Below the pieces are notes generated by a model, which was not told where the DNA came from, made no database searches, and saw only the letters and a list, made by a program, of their open reading frames with translations. This document shows, piece after piece, positions 7,277-10,135 of a DNA stretch of 10,135 nt. Each line of letters begins with the position of its first letter. The first letter of the stretch is position 1. A program made the position numbers and the translations under genes. Source of the DNA: JAAYAY01 sp964429355 (GTDB lineage: Bacteria > Planctomycetota > Planctomycetia > Pirellulales > Thermoguttaceae); NCBI GenBank assembly GCA_964429355.1, contig CAYSCH010000342.1, positions 1 through 10,135 of the forward strand. The letters are read 5' to 3'.

Positions 7277-7570
7277 TCAGTTCTTTCCTCTTGTTTCTTC
7301 TGAGAATTCGTTCTCAAACAACGCCGCCAATGCCGCCATCGCCTGTTCGGCCTGGCTGCCCCTTGCCTCCGCCGTCAGCTCCTCGTATTGAACCGCAGCC
7401 AACGAAAGCACCTGAAGCACATCCCGGCCGTCCGCTCGCTGATCGTTCTTCACCAGCACAACCTGCGAATCGAACCGGCTCAGCAGCTTGGCGACTTCCA
7501 TGGCAGCACGCATGTGCAACCCCTCGGGGTTCCCCACTCGCAACGTTCGAGTTGCCTGCGGCTGGTCCAT
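7277..7570 (-). CDS. ptsH: HPr-family phosphocarrier protein with Asp at the Ser46 position
   Basis: A 97-residue HPr (typical 85-95). The active-site block NPEGLHMRAAMEVAKLL places the phosphorylated His at residue 19 and the conserved Arg at 21; the usual Pro18 is Ala22. The second signature, KSIMxLMSL in canonical HPr, reads GRDVLQVLSL, so Asp50 stands where Ser46 is normally phosphorylated by HPr kinase. The His15 and Ser46 offsets are both +4, so the alignment has no gap between them. It should accept phosphate from EI and pass it to EIIA. A short acidic and charged tail (residues 86-97) follows the domain. ATG 7570 is preferred over GTG 7645 because the domain starts at about residue 7 from it; a GGAAG lies 10 nt upstream. 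It lies 98 nt downstream of ptsN and is probably in the same operon. Confidence 0.93.
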   Translation of the reverse strand: MDQPQATRTLRVGNPEGLHMRAAMEVAKLLSRFDSQVVLVKNDQRADGRDVLQVLSLAAVQYEELTAEARGSQAEQAMAALAALFENEFSEETRGKN

Positions 7571-7668
7571 GTTCGCATTACTTCCCGTCTGCCTGAGATC
7601 ATCCTGGAGAATCCCGGATCGATTGCCGCGCACCGCCACTGACACTCGACCACCCGACCCGCCTATGG

Positions 7669-8145
7669 CTACGAGCCAAATTCGTTGTTGTCGGCTTCTT
7701 GCAGAAGCTGGCGAATGTCATCTGCCGTCTTGCTCTGCTTGAGAAATCGGCAGAAAGTGTCGTCTCGCAACTGGCGAGAGATGTTTTCCAGGGCCCTCAA
7801 GTGGTCCCCGGGGCGGTCCGGTGGCGAAATCAACAGAAAGAATAGGTGCACCTTCTCGCCATCCAGGCTCTGGAAATCGACCCCGTCGTGGCTCACCGCC
7901 ACCGATCCCACAAGCTTGTCTACGCTCGGATGCTTCGTGTGAGGCACCGCAACCCCGCGGCCAATCCCCGTGGAGCCGAGCTCTTCTCGCTTCATGATCG
8001 CCTTGACGATGCTCTCGAATTCTTCTTCTCGAATTCCACCGGCGTCAAGCAGCGATTGGACCATCTCGCGAACGACGCCCTCTTTATCTTCGGCGGCCAA
8101 GTCTGCCTGGACGCCCTCACCTAATACAAAGTCGGCAAACTTCAT
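7669..8145 (-). CDS. ptsN: PTS EIIA component, nitrogen/fructose type (EIIA-Ntr-like)
   Basis: A 158-residue PTS EIIA-2 domain protein, the length of stand-alone EIIA-Ntr. The signature STGIGRGVAVPHTKHPSV contains the phosphorylated His69. The following strands (SVAVSHDGVDF, VHLFFLLISPP) and the C-terminal helix region (HLRALENISRQLRDDTFC) also match. It accepts phosphate from HPr. There is no EIIB or EIIC domain and no permease next to it, so it probably regulates partner proteins instead of feeding a transporter. ATG 8145 has a strong ribosome-binding site, AGGAGA (8154-8159), at 8 nt. It follows hpf by 213 nt and precedes ptsH, an order that resembles the proteobacterial hpf-ptsN-rapZ-npr cluster but without rapZ or hprK. 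Confidence 0.93.
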   Translation of the reverse strand: MKFADFVLGEGVQADLAAEDKEGVVREMVQSLLDAGGIREEEFESIVKAIMKREELGSTGIGRGVAVPHTKHPSVDKLVGSVAVSHDGVDFQSLDGEKVHLFFLLISPPDRPGDHLRALENISRQLRDDTFCRFLKQSKTADDIRQLLQEADNNEFGS

Positions 8146-8314
8146 CCAACATATCTCCTAATGCCCTCAAATGGGGGCCACGGGATGAAAAACAAGGACC
8201 ATCCTCGATATCCTGCCTACCCTCGGTCCGGCCCACCTGGAGCCAGCCCCCCCACAAATACGGGAAGGCATCGGTCTGCGAAAAACCTCCGCAGATTTCG
8301 GGCCTGATTCGAAC

Positions 8315-8328
8315 GCCCGGCGACGGGC
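8315..8328 (-). repeat. Small inverted repeat between hpf and ptsN
   Basis: GCCCG (8315-8319) and CGGGC (8324-8328) form a 5-bp stem with a 4-nt loop, 30 nt after the hpf stop. No T-tract follows on the minus strand, so it is not a clear terminator. The rest of the 213-nt gap (8146-8358) holds only the ptsN ribosome-binding site and another weak stem CTGCG/CGCAG (8276-8280 with 8290-8294). Confidence 0.25.
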
Positions 8329-8358
8329 ACAAATAGGGTCGGGCAGTCAACGGCCAGC

Positions 8359-8712
8359 CTACTCGACCGTCTCCGCCTCGACTTCCTCCGCCCCAGGCAC
8401 TTTTCCGGCAACGTTACGATGGCGGTCCTGAATCTTCTCTTTATATCTACGTATCTGCTGTTCCAGTTTATGGAGCGCCACATCCAGGGCGGCCATCAGT
8501 TCCTCCGCCTGGGCCGCGGCAACAAAATCGTGCTTGTGCTCCGCCGATACTCGCAGGTCTACCGACGGGGCGTCCCGATGCTCCAGATCGACGGTGATCG
8601 TTATTTCCGAAAGCCTTTCAAAAATCCGTGTTAGTTTCTCAACCTTTGCAATGATCTTTTCCTGGGTAGCATCACTAACATTTCCGTGTCGGGTCGAAAT
8701 TCGGATTTGCAC
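8359..8712 (-). CDS. hpf: Ribosome hibernation promoting factor, short form (HPF/RaiA family)
   Basis: A 117-residue cytoplasmic protein that binds the 30S subunit at the mRNA/tRNA channel and helps silence ribosomes in stationary phase or stress. It has the beta-alpha-beta-beta-beta-alpha fold: QIRISTRHGNVSDATQEKI, then ITITVDLEH, then VDLRVSAEHKHDFVAAAQ, then the basic helix ALHKLEQQIRRYKEKIQDRH (residues 79-98). A short acidic tail follows. It lacks the C-terminal dimerisation domain of long HPF, so it belongs to the short class. The start is GTG 8712: AGGAGG stands 8 nt before it, and the family opens with MQxxI. The ATG at 8748 in the same frame lacks comparable support. First gene of the minus-strand PTS group. 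Confidence 0.93.
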   Translation of the reverse strand: MQIRISTRHGNVSDATQEKIIAKVEKLTRIFERLSEITITVDLEHRDAPSVDLRVSAEHKHDFVAAAQAEELMAALDVALHKLEQQIRRYKEKIQDRHRNVAGKVPGAEEVEAETVE

Positions 8713-8720
8713 CGATCTTG

Positions 8721-8726
8721 CCTCCT
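8721..8726 (-). promoter_or_regulatory. Consensus Shine-Dalgarno fixing the hpf GTG start
   Basis: AGGAGG on the minus strand, 8 nt before GTG 8712. It is the best match to the anti-SD sequence in the window and decides against the longer frame that starts at 8748 or 8805. A rare start codon with a perfect SD can still be well translated. Confidence 0.8.
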
Positions 8727-8776
8727 GGGTCCTTGACTGGCGGGTCATACGTAACCACTTAGCAGTCAAACGGACC

Positions 8777-8805
8777 ATTGTAGCCGAACCAGTCTGGGTC
8801 GACAA
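8777..8805 (-). promoter_or_regulatory. Candidate proximal promoter for hpf
   Basis: On the minus strand TTGTCG (8800-8805; four of six consensus positions) and TACAAT (8777-8782; five of six) are 17 nt apart. Transcription would start near 8770 and leave a leader of about 58 nt before the GTG. Confidence 0.45.
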
Positions 8806-8854
8806 ATGGAACGATCAAAGAATATTACTCGAGAAGTCGCCACTCTTTCCACCA

Positions 8855-8883
8855 AGTCTAGCTCGCTCCTTCCTCAGTGCCAA
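8855..8883 (-). promoter_or_regulatory. Candidate distal promoter for hpf
   Basis: On the minus strand TTGGCA (8878-8883; five of six) and TAGACT (8855-8860; four of six) are 17 nt apart. The TGGCAC within it recalls a sigma54 -24 element, but the matching -12 TTGC is absent, so a sigma70-type promoter is the better reading. The leader would be about 136 nt. Confidence 0.45.
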
Positions 8884-9182
8884 GAGATTTGAAAACCGCC
8901 CTGATATTCCTAACCTGTTGCTCAGAAAAACCTTACGAACACAACTCGGCGATTGTTCGCACACCGCCTGTTCCGATCACACCCATTGTACGAACCGGGA
9001 TAGCCAATGGAATCCAGCTGGCAGGTTGCCTCGCCCACCCAATGATGGGGTTGTCGACGCCCCAACCGCAGACTCAGTCCTCCATACTTCGGCGAATGAC
9101 GTATTGTTCAGGTAGTAGCCACATGCGATTCCGTATCTCTCCCACCCCTGCCGAGGCAGGCACAAAATTCAGGGGATAGCCT

Positions 9183-10135
9183 ATGACCAACTCCTCCGTC
9201 GCCGATCATCCTCCGGTCATCCAATGGCGGGATTACTACAGCTTGGGAGACCGCGTTCTCGACGACCAGCACAAACAGATCATCTTTATGATCAATTGGC
9301 TCTACGAGATCATCTGGCACGAGGGGGGGGACCGAGCTGCGGTCTCCGCCGTGGTGCGGCGACTGAGCGAGTACACCCGTACCCATTTCGTCGATGAAGA
9401 GAACAAGATGCTTGCAGCCGGTTTTCCCGGCCTTGCCGAGCACCGGAGGATCCACGAGAAACTCCGCAACGATACCAGTGACCTGCTCTTCAAAAGCCTT
9501 GGCAGTGAAGGCCTCGATCCTCGAGAAACGCTTTACTTCTTGAAGCAATGGTGGATTGGTCACATCACCGGCGACGACAAGGAATACATGTTCTACGTCA
9601 AGAACAATCCCCCTGAATCGGCGGATCAGCCAAATGTCGATGGCGAGCTCAACGTGTTGATGACCGCTCTGATGGAGAACGAGCAGCGGGTTCGCCGCTA
9701 CTACCAGCTCATGGCAGAGTGTCTTCCCGAACACCGGGAAACCTGGGACATCCTTCAGGACCAGGAAGAGGCCCATGCCGTGGCGATGCAGCGAGTCTGC
9801 CGGAGGGTGGAGGAGGCGCCGGCCCTGTATGCCGTGGGAAAATTCTCGCCCCAGGCTGCTCGCATCATGAGTCACGAAATCGATAGCATGATCGCCAAGA
9901 TCGAACAGGGGAAAGTGCATCCCGGGTATGCCGTCTCATTCGCCAAAGACATCGAACAGTCCCTGCTCGAATCCCGGCTGGACGAGGCCATCAAGACCGA
10001 CGTCCTCGAGGTCTCCTACGCGGACGAGGCCGGGATCAAGAGCGCCACGATCCGGTTCGAGGGGGAGTACGCCTACGGCCACATGAAGGCCGAGCACGGC
10101 GTCCACCGCCTCGTGAGGATCTCCCCGTTCGACGC
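9183..10135 (+). CDS. Hemerythrin-ferritin-like protein, running in frame into an RF2 segment; cut at window end
   Basis: The ATG at 9183 follows AGGGGA (9171-9176) by 6 nt. Residues about 12-140 form a bacteriohemerythrin domain with all seven di-iron ligands at family spacing: His30 (DDQH), His68 and Glu72 (HFVDE), His87 and His91 (HRRIH), His127 and Asp132 (HITGDD). Such domains bind O2 reversibly or sense O2/redox. Residues about 154-270 look like a rubrerythrin/ferritin-type helical bundle: a Glu-rich first helix (ENEQRVRRYY), an EEAH motif in the second helix (Glu195, His198), and a fourth helix DIEQSLLES. This second call is by pattern and less certain. No signal peptide or membrane segment is seen. 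From about residue 273 the sequence abruptly becomes peptide chain release factor 2 and stays open to the last base. The hemerythrin gene proper is therefore interrupted before its natural end. Confidence 0.8.
   Translation, partial: MTNSSVADHPPVIQWRDYYSLGDRVLDDQHKQIIFMINWLYEIIWHEGGDRAAVSAVVRRLSEYTRTHFVDEENKMLAAGFPGLAEHRRIHEKLRNDTSDLLFKSLGSEGLDPRETLYFLKQWWIGHITGDDKEYMFYVKNNPPESADQPNVDGELNVLMTALMENEQRVRRYYQLMAECLPEHRETWDILQDQEEAHAVAMQRVCRRVEEAPALYAVGKFSPQAARIMSHEIDSMIAKIEQGKVHPGYAVSFAKDIEQSLLESRLDEAIKTDVLEVSYADEAGIKSATIRFEGEYAYGHMKAEHGVHRLVRISPFD
10002..10135 (+). other. Internal fragment of peptide chain release factor 2 (prfB-like), out of context
   Basis: The stretch EVSYADEAGIKSATIRFEGE, then YAYGHMKAEHGV, then HRLVRISPFDA matches the central part of bacterial RF2, just before the block that carries the GGQ motif (the GGQ itself would lie beyond the window). 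The residues that should precede it in RF2 (the GGTDAQDW region) are absent; hemerythrin/ferritin sequence is there instead. All 44 codons from 10002 to 10133 end in G or C, against 30 of the 45 codons before 9972. This points to DNA from a different, higher-GC source joined here. Confidence 0.75.

Larger units (their letters stand above)
8713..9182. other. Gene-free divergent region between hpf and the hemerythrin gene (470 nt)
   Basis: No ORF here resembles a known protein. The hpf side holds its ribosome-binding site and two candidate promoters. The hemerythrin side holds a distant inverted repeat CCATTG/CAATGG (8983-8988 and 9005-9010), a compact hairpin CCTGCC/GGCAGG (9147-9152 and 9155-9160), and AGGGGA (9171-9176) as ribosome-binding site. 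I could not find a convincing plus-strand promoter or an FNR-type palindrome for the hemerythrin gene. Confidence 0.55.

Noticed and set aside
8855..8883. A sigma54 promoter upstream of hpf, suggested by TGGCAC and by the hpf-ptsN link to rpoN.
   Set aside because: The -12 TTGC element is absent at the required spacing; a sigma70-type reading fits better.
8877..9179. A plus-strand 100-codon frame just before the hemerythrin gene.
   Set aside because: It starts at a GTG without a ribosome-binding site, has no recognisable domain, and its end overlaps the ribosome-binding site of the next gene.
9108..9920. A minus-strand open frame of 270 codons opposite the hemerythrin gene.
   Set aside because: It is the complement of a gene with all seven hemerythrin ligands; it shows no motif of its own.

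Overview
The window reads as GC-rich bacterial chromosome, most probably from a planctomycete (Planctomycetota). The RNase G/E start region and its proline/glycine/arginine-rich insert inside the S1 domain are the best pointers, helped by the overall protein style and gene order. This assignment is by memory of families, not by a search. I see no phage, plasmid, CRISPR or insertion-sequence hallmarks.

Layout. On the plus strand from 192 to 1972 there are two genes. The first is a shikimate-dehydrogenase-family protein that has lost its catalytic lysine and aspartate. The second is a PolB-type 3'-5' exonuclease. A hairpin at 1988-2021 probably ends transcription from both sides. From 8712 down to 2123 everything lies on the minus strand, in transcription order: hpf (ribosome hibernation factor), ptsN (EIIA-Ntr/fructose type), ptsH (HPr), ptsI (Enzyme I), a DUF2344/TIGR03936 protein, rng (RNase G/E) and rplU (ribosomal protein L21). 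From 9183 a plus-strand ORF encodes a hemerythrin domain followed by a rubrerythrin/ferritin-like helical domain. It runs in frame into a piece of peptide chain release factor 2 at about 9990-10002 and is cut by the window end.

How the genes fit together. hpf-ptsN-ptsH-ptsI resembles the nitrogen-PTS neighbourhood of proteobacteria (rpoN-hpf-ptsN-rapZ-npr). It is a complete phosphate relay, PEP to EI to HPr to EIIA, with no sugar permease beside it, so a regulatory role is likely. The HPr carries Asp where the regulatory Ser46 would be. DUF2344-rng-rplU is a widespread RNA-processing/ribosome neighbourhood, here without the usual radical-SAM partner and without rpmA. Candidate sigma70-type promoters lie upstream of hpf (two) and upstream of rplU; the latter would give L21 its own structured leader of about 127 nt.

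I did not find a convincing undescribed multi-gene system. The points most worth a second look are the abrupt hemerythrin-to-RF2 join (probably an assembly or rearrangement junction), the AroE-like pseudoenzyme, the HPr Ser46-to-Asp change, and the structured rplU leader.
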